64,000 nucleotides of DNA from Nymphaea colorata (Eukaryota; Streptophyta; Magnoliopsida; Nymphaeales; Nymphaeaceae): NCBI RefSeq assembly GCF_008831285.2, contig NC_045145.1, forward strand, positions 18,784,802 through 18,848,801. The letters are read 5' to 3'. Made by a program: the position numbers and the translations under genes. Shown here piece by piece: positions 11,976 through 24,261 of this stretch. Position 1 is the stretch's first letter. Each line of letters starts with the position of its first letter. The notes under the pieces were generated by a model. It did no database searches. It saw only the letters and a list, made by a program, of their open reading frames with translations, and was not told the DNA's origin.

Positions 11976-12236
11976 CCCATTGTACCCTACACCGCATACT
12001 GTAATATTGTAGCATTGTGCTTTCACTGTTTAAGGTGATTTTTTTGTGTTTTATTTTATCTTATTGCCTCATTATCTTGTGTGTTGCCAATGCAGATAGT
12101 ATTAGGTGATCGGAGTGACCCGAAGATGTTCAAGTATATGGGCGCTACTTGCTTCAACCCAGGATCGTTTTCTAATGACAGTACATTTGTTGCCTATCGG
12201 CCTTGCACTCAGGAAGTTGAGCTCTCGTCCATATAG

Positions 12237-13620
12237 TGTCACTTCTTGGTTTCTACGATCATGACGGCAAGATGTGTAAGTGTTGGATCCAGCAGACCGA
12301 TGCCCGATGCCTGCATTATGGTTGTCTGAAGAGCACTCAAGAGGGGGTGGTGACCACGCCTTGTGGGTGGTCGAATCAGACGTGAAGAAAGACTACAGGC
12401 AATTGGTTCCACTAGTTTCAGTTCATCTGTCAAAGGTTGTGTATCACTAAGCGTATGAAAGAAATTTTCTTGTGCTCTGAGTGTTTGTCTTATTTATAAC
12501 GATGATCAATAACACAAAAATGTGGAACAGAGGTGGTAAAAATCCAGTCTCCTATCATTTTCTCCGTAGAATCCGATTTGATCGATGATAACAAGGCTGG
12601 CATTTACCTTTTTCATTCCCTTGAGGCTTGTTTTCGGAAAGTGTCGGCATTTAAGAGGTCTATTGGCATTTTATAGTTGCTGGCTTTTCTTGAGATCTCA
12701 AGGAAAAAGTTCACATATGTTACCATTATCCATGTCCCTTCATTTCCGCACCTTAATCATTATTGACAGGTTAACCCATCGACATCCTTAATCCCAGGTT
12801 TAAGCTTTGCGCTAGTCGCCTACTTGACAATGAAAATCAATTGTGAATTTGTTTGCAGCAATAACATCGCTTCAGAACTAAATTCATTTTGTTATGAGAT
12901 AACGGAAAAAAAGGCAACGTGAAAGTTAGCAGAAACCAAATGGGGTAGTGGATCTAAAAGCTTCATCACTTATTATTTTCTCAGTTTTTTCATTAATTTT
13001 CCCATATATTATTTTTATTTTAAAAAAATTTTGCAGTCAATCCAATTCAGGAAGGATTTCAATTTGATTCCATTCAGCTGTTTTAGTGAATCTTTTACTT
13101 GTAAATTCAATTGGAATAGCGAAAGAAACAACTTTTAAAGTGAGAGACCTAATCCGAGGGGAGGCCAATGTCAATTTCAGGAGCCGTCGGTGGTAGCAAG
13201 TCAAACGGCTGGAGTGGAGAGGTAATGGCGGACCATATCTAATTACTGGTCTTATATGTGTTCTCTCAAATTCAACCTTTGCAAACGCATGACACAACAT
13301 ACGCCTGAGTGACATTTTTAATTTGCACAAACGATGTCCCTGCTGGTGTGCAGTAGAAAGATTCATTTTTATGGTGTTATTCGACGTCGTCAAAATGGCC
13401 CTATGGAATCAGCGATTCAAAATTTGAGATTGAACAAAACCCTTTTTATTTCATAACTAGAAGCAGCAAAACTGTTGATCCCATGAAGCACAACATTTAG
13501 CAAGCATTACAATGGTATACGACCGACGCGTGAAAGAGTAAAGATGCAATTTAGTTGCACTGGTAACATAGGCTTCTAAATCGCATGGTTTCTTAACGAA
13601 ACCAGACATGGTAAATAAAG

Positions 13621-13661
<41 letters not shown>

Positions 13662-13678
13662 GTTGTGAAATATTTTGC
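12237..13678. other. DPB2-A 3' flank and spacer, no gene
   Basis: 12,237-12,490 is the DPB2 3' flank and matches 34,719-34,970. About 12,495-13,448 has no counterpart in the second unit, where the flanks meet near 34,978, so it is either an insertion here or a deletion there. From about 13,449 the match to 34,981 resumes (AGAAGCAGCAAA...). A (TA)n tract lies at 13,622-13,659, and another occupies the same place at 35,113-35,160. Confidence 0.65.
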
Positions 13679-16600
13679 TCATGAAGCATCGCCACTGATG
13701 ATATGCTTCCGTAGACCAGGAATGTGCACGTTGACAATGTAATCCCTCCAGTCTATTGCTGCCACATCAAATGTGAAGTTGCTTCTCTCCACTCGCGACA
13801 TTCTCTTCATCAATTTTTTTGCATTTGCGATATCAAACCTGAAATTCCTCATATCAGGGCTACCCATTCCTTTTTTCTTTATTATAAAAGAGAAGCAAGT
13901 GGTACATTGTATATACGTGTGTTTGTGTGGATTTGTTAACTTAAGCACCTTAACTTCTAATGTCAACTTAAAGCACCTTACCTTCCTTTATAACTAGTGT
14001 ATGGCTCATATGTCACCGATAGCTTCCTTAAGATGTGCATGTCTTTTGCCTTTTTCAATCTGCCGTTTTCCCCGATGGAAAAATATGAAGATATATCTGC
14101 CAGTGTGTCAAAGAGCTTCATCTTTTCTATATGAACAAATTTTCCTTCTGAATCAATCAAAGGAAAGGAAAGATAGTGCTCATAACAGTGATTAAACAGC
14201 TCATCAAATCGCAGGGGGTTTATGGAACTTGTCCCAATTTGATAAATATTCAGGCCAGCAACGCCTGATGATCCGTGCCTTACCAGTGCGGCCAAGATTG
14301 CGTTTATAACCATGTCTGCGGGCACCTAAAGTGATCAAACATCCTCAACATGAGTTTACTGGCGAGTGGCAAGAGCGATGGAGGGAGAGAGAGATAAAGG
14401 GAGAGATGGCTACCAAGTCAACAATAGTCTTTCCTTCCGCTGTGAAGAGGTTAAGTTGGCCTTTCCCGTAGTAGACAATGAGTGGGTCTGCCATTCTAGA
14501 GAGCGAGCGAATAGGATGTTTTACTCAGTTTCCTTTCAATTCTGAACATCAGGAAATTAAGTTAAGAGGGGCTGACCTGAGTCCTTGAATCCACCCCGGG
14601 AATGGGTCTTGGATTGTGCTTCCAATGATGGTAGGCCGAACAATGACTGTTGGGAGGTCGTTTGACATGCTTCCGATCACCATCTCGCCCATCGCTTTTG
14701 TGAAAGAATAAACATTTGGCCAACCGTGGATCTTTGCCCTGGTCCACAGGCAACAACCACCATTAGCACAAACCCTGCCCTCCATCGAACCCTCAGCATT
14801 CAGAAACATATAATAGCAAAACGGGAACACCATACGTCAGTAGGTTGAAAAAATGTAATCGTCATCACGTGCACAAAAAGCTGCAAAAAGCGTAAAACTA
14901 GTAAGAGAATTAAGAGAAAAAGGGAAATATACATCTTTGAGGGTTGGTTTGGTAACAAGTCAAAAAATAAGATAGATTCATGAAACACTTGCCATAAGGT
15001 TGAATGAATCTATTTCATTTTTTTTTTGACGTGGATTTATGAGTGTTAGTGTTGCCAAACAACCCTAAAAACCTGGTTGTGGCAGCACCTACTACCAGTA
15101 CTACGAGTCTTTGGTAAGAGAAAACACCAAGTGAAAGGTCAAATTAACTCTAAAGGTAGTAGGAAGAGGGAGAGAACATCAGGGAGCAGAAGATAAAGGG
15201 TAGATAATTCAGCAAGATCAGGTAGGTAGAAAGACGAAGCGATCAAGCAACAGCAAGAGCGGAAGAACAAGGAATAGGTGGCAAAAGGTGAAGCTGGTTC
15301 AAAGTCCATAAAATACCCACGCAAACTCAACTCACTCTCCATCCAAAATAGGCAACGATGGGCAAAGGGCACATGGATCTAAAGCGCAATTCATGGGGCC
15401 CAAGGTTGCGCATGAGGCCCACGTGCGTAGAGAAGAGAGGTTGAGCAACAACAATAGCTGATTAATAGAAGCTGGTTATTAATAGAAGCTGGTTATATGC
15501 ACTCTTAAGAGCAATAACAATTAATCCAAGCTGGTTATATGCATGCACAATCTTCTTTCTATTTTTTGATGTGTATATTTTCAGAGTTATTCTCACCTTT
15601 CATCAAAGCTACCAAGTTATAAGGGCTGCCAGTGGAATTTTGTGAATTGAGAAGCAAAAAAAATAAAAAAAAAAAGGTGGTAATGATCCTTCTTCTACAT
15701 TAATCTTCACCGCTACGTGACATTTTTTTCGCTTTAAGCAACAAAATTTTTGTTTCACAACTTAAGAGAAATTTACATGGGCCGCCTCTTATTCAAAAAT
15801 TTTCTGAAAAGTATGACATTCCCCAATAAATTAGAAATCACAGGCATGCATGCAAGGTAAACCGGATAAAAAAAAGGAGTTTTGTCTGTTGACTGGCTCA
15901 ATGCAACTTAGTTATTATTCCGAGTGCTTGTAGAAAAGCAAGCTACGACCGAAAACATGGCGGTTTTGGATACCTTTCGAGACCCAACTCTTTCATCCTT
16001 GGAGTTGCCGTGTTTTCTGCCCATCCTTCCAGAGCGTCGTTTATTCTCTTGGCTTCGGCTCCGATATCCAAGATGGGTGGGATTTCCTGAGAATGTGTTG
16101 CCATGGCTTCCTCTCGTGCAATGCTGTCTCCGAATGAGAATGCCCTTTCCTTTATCAGCCCAGTCCTCGGTCCATTCACATAAGCTACAATTTGAAAAGA
16201 AAGAAAGAAAAAGACAAAAGAATTATGCCCATTGACAACTCTGTCTAGAGAGAGGGTTCAACAACCGATCAGAGTACTGCCAGTATTACCTGTGGAGACA
16301 TGCAAGAAGACCTGAAGTTTCCTGCATCTTCTTGCAAGCTTTACCAGCCTCAACGCCCCATTGGTGTTTGTATTCAGAGCAACGTCATACCTGCTCAATT
16401 TAAAGTTTTAGAATGAATGCAGAAAATTTAAGGAGGAGATAGGTAAGGAATCCACATGCATCTGCGAAGTACTTACCTTTCATCGAACCTCGTGTTCGCA
16501 GCACAACTTACAATTACGTCGACGTTGTCTGCAATATCCTTATGCACTTTTTCCTCCATTCCCAAAAAGTCCTCCTCAAGATGTCCAACTATTGGAACCA

Positions 16601-17975
16601 GCTTGCTTAGCATAAAAGCTTCATAAGAACTCCCGTGGACTTCCTTCAAACGCTTGAAGATCTCGGCATTGATTATCTTGTTAAAGAACGAAAGTTCTCA
16701 TCAATTTTCGTGAACGGAGATGCAAGGATCATGGCAATTTTTTCAATCGTTACATGCTGCTGGCCGCAAGTATAAAGATCGAAATGGTGGTGGGAGAAAT
16801 TTTAGTTCGTGCCATATGTAAGGCAATAAGTATTAAAAATTTTTTACATATTTTTTTTCTTGTATAGCTGCGTCTTTCTACCACGTGAACCCGTTCTTAG
16901 AAGTCCCGTAAACAATTTCTTTAAATTAAAGTGACAAGCTCACGACTTTATGCATTCAATAGAAAAGTACCTTTTTTAACATTTTAAAAGTAAAGCAGTT
17001 CATATTATATAAAGTAACTACGAACTTTTTATGATGATTATATTAAAATTCTATTCTTGGCAAAGGTAAAATAGTAAGGTAACTAAGTATTTTTTGATAA
17101 AAATTGTGCACATGGTGAAAATTAAATTAAAAAAAAAAAATGTGAAGAAGAGCCGCGAAGGGCCAAAACATGAAAATGGCTGACGATGGAAAGGAATAAA
17201 CAAAACAAAAGTACCGAAAGAAAGTTGAATAAGGATAAAGATGGAAAGAAAAGAACAGAAACATGAAAACATGAAGGAGAGGTTCCAAACATTAGGGGGG
17301 CTGTCTGTCTCTTACTAAATGGAGTGTTTCGTGTTAAGCTGTAAATCTGAGGGAGGGTAAGTGCCCACATGTAAACAAACAAAAAATAAACATACTTCGT
17401 GTCTTAATCTTTTGTTCACAGCCTCTTGGTTTGGCCCTTGAATGAGAAGGAAAAGCTTGCCCACGTCAGGCTGACTCCGGAGGATCTTCTCTATGAGCAC
17501 TGCATCATATCAAGCAAATATTAATTCTTAATCACAAGAGTTAAAACAACCGTAGGAACAAGTTAATGATTGTGAAAGTTATACGTTTTCCAACAAAGCC
17601 GGTTGTTCCTGTGATAAGCATGTTCTTATCTCGGAGGAACTCCTCGATCCCTAGACCACATTCGTCCTCTTCGTCTTCTTCAGCCACCTCCCTATCCTTC
17701 GGCGTCGTCAATATTCCTGCCCTTGTGACGACCAAATCTCTTTTCGATTGAGATGTGCACTTTCGGTCCGCCATTCTCACGAGCGGAGCTGGTTGCGTGA
17801 TTTTGAGCGGGAAAGAATTGAAGATGCAAGAGGCCGGCTGTGGTGTGGACGACCGGAGATGATGGGCAGGGATGATGAAGCTAACGGAATAATTCGCAGG
17901 CACTTGATTAGCTGCTAGACGTGTAGCATTCATTGTGGGAGGAGACATGAAAGAAAGGTGCCCTAAGCTAAACAT
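13679..17975 (-). CDS. MS2: FAR-B: MS2/FAR2-type fatty acyl-CoA reductase, nine exons, intact
   Basis: Exons: 17585-17975, 17396-17499, 16477-16676, 16290-16390, 15974-16184, 14577-14738, 14414-14495, 13982-14325, 13679-13838. All junctions are GT-AG and the frame is open, giving 584 aa. The NAD(P) motif ITGTTGFVGK ends at K130 and the catalytic pair is Y346/K350 (VYSFTKAMGE). The C-terminus has NVHIPGLRKH, the MS2-clade form. An in-frame ATG at 18053 would give 610 aa, but a TATA box at 18062-18069 lies 9 nt above it. Transcription would start below that ATG, so I chose the ATG at 17975, which gives MFSLGH, like FAR-A and FAR-D. The Ser/Thr-rich N-terminus suggests plastid import. With FAR-A it is one of two copies that could make a full enzyme. 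Confidence 0.87.
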
Positions 17976-18061
17976 GATATGGTGATGAGGAAGGAAGAAT
18001 ATCTCGAGATTGATCTTTGCGGGAGGCTTGATAAGCTGAAGAGTTTCGAGCATTGCACATG

Positions 18062-18069
18062 TTCTTATA
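18062..18069 (-). promoter_or_regulatory. TATA box of FAR-B
   Basis: TATAAGAA on the minus strand, 87 nt above the chosen ATG (17975) and 9 nt above the rejected in-frame ATG (18053). The identical element occurs above FAR-C at 39255-39262. Confidence 0.6.
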
Positions 18070-19870
18070 GCAGTTTCAACGCCAGCGGCATGCTATAGGA
18101 TGGATGATTTTCTATTTTTCTTTTGGGTGTACGGTAGGTAGATCCATTCATTCTTGCCACCATTATTATATTTTTCTGCAGCTCTCATGAGAGGACCTTG
18201 TTCTTTCCATCTTTTAAGCACAAATAGGAGCGACGATGATAATGGGAACGTAGATTGAAATCAAAAGGGCAACTGTGCGCGGGTCAAATCAGAGCGCTTA
18301 AAAAATTAACGGCGAGTGACAAGATTTAATTAACGAAGCTGGTTATGTACGTTCTACTGGTGCACACCGCTGCTAAAATTTCATGCGCCATTTTGATTAA
18401 TGACGAAAATATCTTCATTTAATAGGAAAAAAAAACCTTCTTTGGAGGACAAAACCAAATCATAAAAGGACTTAAAAGACATTTTCTTTAATAATTTTCA
18501 AAATGCCATGGACAGTTTTTCTTTTGGCGCATGTTTGTTTTAATAATTGTTGTAAAAAAATCGTTTAAATTATTTCCTTTTTCATTATTTTTTTAATACT
18601 TACAGAACAAAAAATGAAATTTTATGATCATTAAAAAGGGAGGGTGGGGGACAATTTTTCAAATCCCCAACCACCCCCACCCGCAGTGAAAACCACCACT
18701 TCAAGCGGCAGTCCACCAGTTCAAGGAATCGGGTTTCTTGGTAACTATGGGCAAACTTAGCGGGGTCAAGAACCAGTTTGGCTTTGGGCCCTTTCCCGTG
18801 GTTGTCCCAATAGCGGCCCCACTTGCCGGTTAGTCCATACCAACTTATCAAAAGTTAAATTTAGATCAATCTATACTTATATCTGTTAAAATGCTTTTTA
18901 ATAAAAAATTTTAGCTCTGCACACTCTACAACTCGGCCGCTTAAGACTAAACCAGCCAAACTCCAGCTCATCAAATTTTAATTTCACATGACTTCTAAGC
19001 CCAAGACCTTGTATTTATTTGGGCACCTAAAACAGTGTGCTGAGTCTGGAAAATGGTTTTCCTGTTTGCCTTGAGATATTTTTGCTACCCTAGTTTTGGG
19101 TCCCTTGAGATATTTCTATAGGTCTCCTCCATTTATTAATTAAACAATTAAAAAATGTCAGAATTTGTCAATAAAACAATAAAAAAAGTCACAAACAGAG
19201 GCTTCGCTTACACAGGCAGACAACCACTTACTACCCCATTCAATGTGCCGAGTTCATTGAAAATTAGGGATGGTAATGGATCGGACACGAATTAGATATA
19301 TTCTTAAACGTGAAATATTTATATTTGGATTCGAATTCAAATATAGATAAACAAAAGTTTTATCCGAATCCAAAACCCTATTTCACAAACTAAATCTATT
19401 CATATCTAAATTCAAATCTAAATATGAAGCAATTGTATGTCATTAGTGCTGACCATACAAAAAGTTGTGTCATTAATATTTCATTAAAGATCATAAAGAA
19501 AGTTAATTTCAATGACCATTCATTACCTTCTTTCAGAAAGCACTAGAAACTTCAAATTGGTGAAACTTCTAGCTCATTTTTAAAATGTAAGAGCATTAGA
19601 TATAGGATGTTTGTTTAAAAATACATTCGATCCGAATCCGAACTAATGTGATTTCTCTCAACAATGTAATGGCTCCCATTAATGCAAACTCAATTATGAA
19701 AAAATTGCATATGGGTAGCAGTAACAACGCTGCACTCGACTTTTGAAGGCAAACAAAGGTGTCCTCAACATGAAGGACAACCCAGTCCACCAATTGGGCA
19801 CCACCAGTTTGTGGACTAAACATGCTAACAACGTGACCGCATTAATGGTTGAGAGGAACGCAAATAATTA
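18070..19870. other. FAR-B upstream region and spacer, no gene
   Basis: The first 250 bp is promoter sequence shared with FAR-C (to about 39,400). About 19,265-19,640 is an A/T-rich repeat built on GGATTCGAATTC / ATCCGAATCC words, probably an old DNA element; a diverged partner starts at about 39,908. No coding exon is recognised. Confidence 0.55.
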
Positions 19871-19873
19871 ACT

Positions 19874-21110
19874 GACCTTTCGTCAAACGACAGCTCACAA
19901 TCACGTCAACTTCGTCCACGATATCTGCATAAAGAGTTGGGCGCTGATTATCTAGCTACAGACAGAAACGTCTCGTCAATTTCTCTGAATGGAAATGCAA
20001 GAAAGTTGTCACAATTTGCGTCATCATTTGCCAAATTGATTCCATAAGCCAACAAATACTACATTGTTTTTCTTTTTTTTTTTTTCCTTTTTTCTTTGTA
20101 TATATCCAACATTTTCTTAATAAAACATAAAAAGATAAAAGGGGATTTAAGATGCCGGCGCTTTCAGAAAATTAGTTTGGCAGGTACTTTGTTTAAACTA
20201 AAATGACGAGATAATGACTGCACCAAAATAAAAGGTATGATGAAAATCAAAATTCAAAAAATGTGCATAAAAAACAATTGAGGGGTGTGTATATATATAT
20301 ATATATATAGATATAGGGAGAGAGAGTGAATGAGTGAGCGAGTGAGAGAGAGAGGAAAATAACCTTAACATAAGTCCAACAAAAAATTGAACCTGAAAAG
20401 AATGTTGCATCTAAAAGTCCACTCTTAATTCTTGTAAGAAGTTGAAGATACAACCATTCCCCCACAAGTTAAGAGAAATTAACGAGACATCATACAAAAT
20501 GATGGATGTCATGCACACAAGAAAGAGAAAGAGAGAAATTAGTGAATTTGAAACCATTTTGGTCACTGACAAGAAACCATATCTAAAGTTTTTGTTACAA
20601 ATGTTTCTAAACAATTATGAGAATTTAATATAATTTAATTAAAGCAGTTGTGATGAACTATATGTTTATAGAAACTAATTTAATATAAAGCATGTTTTAA
20701 TTCAAATAGTTATGAGTGGCGCAGTTCCAAACATTTTGGGGCTGTCTTACTAAATAGAGCGTTTCGAAAGAATTGGCAAACAAAAATAAACATACTTCTT
20801 TAACACTTCAATGAGAGTCTCTACAAACTCAACCCACTTCCAGTTCCGGCTCCTGGTTTGGCAGATTCCAACCCACCCCCTTAGCAGTTTCGATTCAAAT
20901 CCTGAAAAGGCGAGGAACTAGGACAACAATGTCATTAATAGCCTCCCTTTATAAGCCCTTGAAGATCATTCACAATTTTCATACATGACTAAACACTTGA
21001 AGATCCTTCACAATTTTCATACATGACTAAATTTCTAGGATGTTACAGTCTCTTCCTTTGTTCCTTGAACGAGAATGAAAAGCTGGGTGACTCGGGAGTA
21101 TCTTCTGCTA
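19874..21110 (-). pseudogene. relic G: degraded FAR exons 2 and 3
   Basis: 19,874-19,955 keeps both ends of FAR exon 3 (ATAATC after the acceptor, and a VDVIVSC-like stretch) with the middle deleted. About 21,046-21,110 keeps an exon 2 remnant reading TQLFILVQGTKEE where intact copies read GKLFLLIQGPNQEA. Intron 2 sequence next to exon 2 (CCAAACATT...GGGGCTGTCTTACTAAAT) is at about 20,728. The exons are in the right order on the minus strand, with later insertions between them. No counterpart is seen in the second unit. Confidence 0.6.
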
Positions 21111-21229
21111 ATTAAGAGGGAACTATATAAAAAGTGACAAGCTATATCGAAACAAGTCCACTCGCACTTGAAACCCCTTGAACCTTTTTGAGACGACATG
21201 GGCGATCGATCACACAAGCCCACTTCGGA

Positions 21230-23709
21230 TGCGAGTTATACTGAAAGCAGGATCCTCAACGTTAGTTTTGAATACTATCGACACACAGGGATTGTTCGGC
21301 AAACTATAGAAAAAATGTTACATTCTGCGATTAACCTACCAAAAAGTTAGGATAGATTCATACGCCGATATAATATAATATTTGATGAATCTACCATAAT
21401 TATTTGATTGGGAGCAAAAGCAAAAGCAGATATTTGGGAAAGACAGTAAATGGTGGGACATCGAAGCACGCTAGATCAGTTGAAGCCAAAGCAAGGGCAA
21501 GCGAACCTGGATTTTTTGTAAAGATAAAAATGAAAATAGAAAAAATAAAAAAATAAAAAGACAAAAAGAACATTTCTTTTTTTAAAATTACGTAAATGTC
21601 CCTGCACTCTTATTGCATATGTTAGTTGCGTGCAGCTATATTTTTTTAACATAAATTTTTTTTTTTTTAATATAATGTACATTTTTTATAATAAAATATA
21701 CATTATTATTAAATAAAAATAATATGACAAAATAAATCGAATTGAATCTGCCCCCATCAGGTACATTATTGGGTCCGATGCCCAAGCTTACAGCCATGCC
21801 GTGGGTGCTTCAGGTCCGTAGTTCCACAACCCATTGCCGCTGTGCTGCAATCTTAGGAAACCCACCTTTAGACGACGGAGACCAGCGAAGCTCGGGTTTA
21901 TCAAATTTTAATCGAACTCGAGTTCGATACATGAGAGTTTCGAGTTCAAGACCTTGAATTTGGGTTCCCTATACTACTGCGCCGGTTAAAGAATAAAAAA
22001 AAAAGTGATCACGAGCGAGCATTAAACTTGTATATTGGCACCAAACAGGACAAATTATTGCCGTCCAATGTTCAGCCATGGATAAATATTTTCCTTTCCG
22101 GCCAAGCAATCTCCATGCCATTTTGTCCACCGATGGATGTGAATCCGAATATTTTTAAGTATTTTTGGAGACCCAATTATGTCACTGACAAATGAGTAAG
22201 GGGCACAGCTTAAGTGGTTGGGTAGATCATAGGTATTGAGAGGTACTATTGTTATCGCTGACACTCATGGAGCTAATTGAATGCATAAAAATCACTGATT
22301 GGCCAGGCAGCTCGAGTGGGTGCGACTCAGCCTGATGATTCATTTATAATATTATTTTATTTAAAAATATACATACGTCTTATTGTAATATATATATATA
22401 TATATATATATATAATCAAAATTGCAGGCAGTTTGGGCTGGGCCTCGGTTTCTTTCATGGGCCGGCTGCACCCCAGCCCTATGGCCAGTCGTAGGTCCCA
22501 TGGATGAGATAAGAAAATTTTGAAAGATCAGATTACACTAGAATTAGAGGTGTCCATGAATGTTACTTAGACATAAAAAAGATATGGGTATTTTTGCTAG
22601 CTTTTAATCACGTATACTACATCCATAATTTTAGAGTGTAACTGAAGCATTATTTTAGTGTTACTATCAGGTTACATCGACCGCATCCTCACAATTTCCC
22701 CACCCCAGACCTACTTGCTTCTATACACACCACTTGGCTTTGTATTTAACGTTGAAGCTCATCTGAACACTTTAATGTATCTTGTTGCGTTCATATGTTC
22801 TTCGAATCCTACTGCAGTTATTTTGGTTCTTGTACTAAGAAAACTCGTCATTGTTGGTTATTTATCTATTTGGTGTGGTTATTTATTTAATTTCTGTAAA
22901 TTTGGAAAATCTGGAAATATATTTTTTTATCATCAAACATAGAAATATATTTCTGAAAATATATTTCTCAATCATCACACACATATCAAAATAGAAATCA
23001 AAAAGATTTTTCTCATTCCATTTTTCCAAGAAATATATTTTCAGAAATATATTTTCAAGCCATCAAACGGCCCTATAATGAAAATCTCTCCTTAAAGTTA
23101 CTCAATAGTTAATTTGTAAAGTCCAATTCGTTGTGGCCAAAATGGGAATCTTGGAGCAGGTGATTGAAATCGCATCAATGCCCATTTTATTTCGTCGTGG
23201 TATAATTCGCTAGTGAGACGTTCCATATTTTGTTGATTTCCCTGTTTCATTTAACTGTAATGAAGTTATTTGTGGCTCTGTAGTTTCTTACAGAGATACA
23301 TCGTTGGAGGCCATCTTTTAACGGCAATGTATTATATGAGCCAGAGACTCCACTTAGCCTGCAAAGGCTTCCCTAATGTACCACTTTGCTAAAACAATTA
23401 AAAAAGCATGAGATAACTTTATTTTTAAAAGGAGCGTTTGAGATGATAAAAATAAAAATAGTTTTGCATCGTAAACACCATTTCAAGTAAGCTGGGCTAT
23501 ATGAAAACTGAGTATGAGTTTGCCAAAACTTAATCAGGGGATGTTTGGATGACACGACAAATCTAATTTTTAGAGGTGCAATTGAATGATGTCCAAAATA
23601 AGTTTTGCCAAAAAAAGGTGCTTTAGTCCTAATACTCAGACAAGCGTTTGTTTGTTGCAAAGCTTGTCTTTTAAAAAGAAACGAGTAACCGGACACCCCT
23701 AGAATGTTC

Positions 23710-23762
<53 letters not shown>

Positions 23763-23938
23763 GTTCTATTGCCCAACCATACTAATAACCGGTTTTTCAA
23801 AACTGTTGCGAAACTAGTTTCCAAATAAGTAATTTTTTTTTTAGTGTCATCCAAAGCTACCATAATGTTCTTTAAGAGAGGGAGAGAAAAGGTACGAAAT
23901 GCACTTTCTTAGGTTTTTTCATGAACTTTGACATGTAA
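21230..23938. other. spacer, no gene recognised
   Basis: AT-rich DNA with (TA)n at 22,389-22,413 and 23,712-23,758. Open frames here, for example at 22,658-22,942, match no family I know and lack an obvious gene context. This stretch, with relic G, is missing from the second tandem unit. Confidence 0.5.
23712..23758. repeat. (TA)n microsatellite
   Basis: About 46 bp of uninterrupted TA. Confidence 0.95.
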
Positions 23939-24146
23939 GGGGGTGGAGCCAAGGTGTTGACTGTAGGGGCCTTGGCCGCCCACCCTCGGTCTTCAAAGTT
24001 TAAAAAAAAACAAATACGTGCAGTTTTTAAAAGTTTTCATTTATCATGATATAAAAATTTTAAAAATTATATTTCAACTCCTGTCCTGCTAAAATTTTAA
24101 AACTATAGTTCGACCCTTCTAATAAAAAAATCTTAACTCCATCCCT
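23939..24146. mobile_element. hAT-like MITE, 208 bp, with 8-bp target duplication
   Basis: The ends are GGGGGTGGAG and CTCCATCCCT, a 10-bp terminal inverted repeat with one mismatch. It is flanked on both sides by ACATGTAA (23931-23938 and 24147-24154), an exact 8-bp direct repeat as hAT-superfamily elements leave. There is no coding capacity. The similar ends at 3,380-3,583 suggest the same family. Confidence 0.75.
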
Positions 24147-24261
24147 ACATGTAAGCAAAGGTACATGGATTTGTTAGTTTTTTGAATAGTAATCACATTG
24201 GGACAATTCGATCAGTCCTTAGAGTGTAATTGACCCATTATTTTAGTGTTACCAAGTCAAA

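Larger units (their letters stand above)
9653..12236 (+). pseudogene. DPB2: DPB2-A: 3' fragment of DNA polymerase epsilon subunit B gene, broken
   Basis: DPB2 (POLE2 family) is the second subunit of replicative polymerase epsilon. Only the C-terminal exons are here. Exon a (9653-9724 continuing 9949-9993) reads IKFYTQEIVFFRHDLLYRM, then SCL and IPPTKDETDDP. Exon b (10072-10162 plus 11981-12000) reads HQSHLCTLPLTVQPIIWNYD, then LYPTPHT. Exon c (12096-12236) reads IVLGDRSD, FKYMG, NPGSFSNDSTFVAYRP and ends with TAG. Splice sites are still recognisable. Breaks: a 223-bp insertion in exon a, a 1-nt loss near the end of exon a (CCTTTGGGCAT where CCTTTTGAGCAT is expected), and copia A inside exon b. 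The upstream two thirds of the gene is absent. The 1-nt loss is shared with DPB2-B, so the fragment was dead before the tandem duplication. Family naming rests on recalled conserved motifs. Confidence 0.75.

Noticed and set aside
18051-18053. Longer FAR-B start at 18,053
   Set aside because: It lies 9 nt below the TATA box, so it is unlikely to be transcribed; the ATG at 17,975 matches the paralogs.
22658-22942. 94-codon plus-strand open frame rich in Leu/Val
   Set aside because: No recognisable family, no splice or promoter context, lies in AT-rich spacer.
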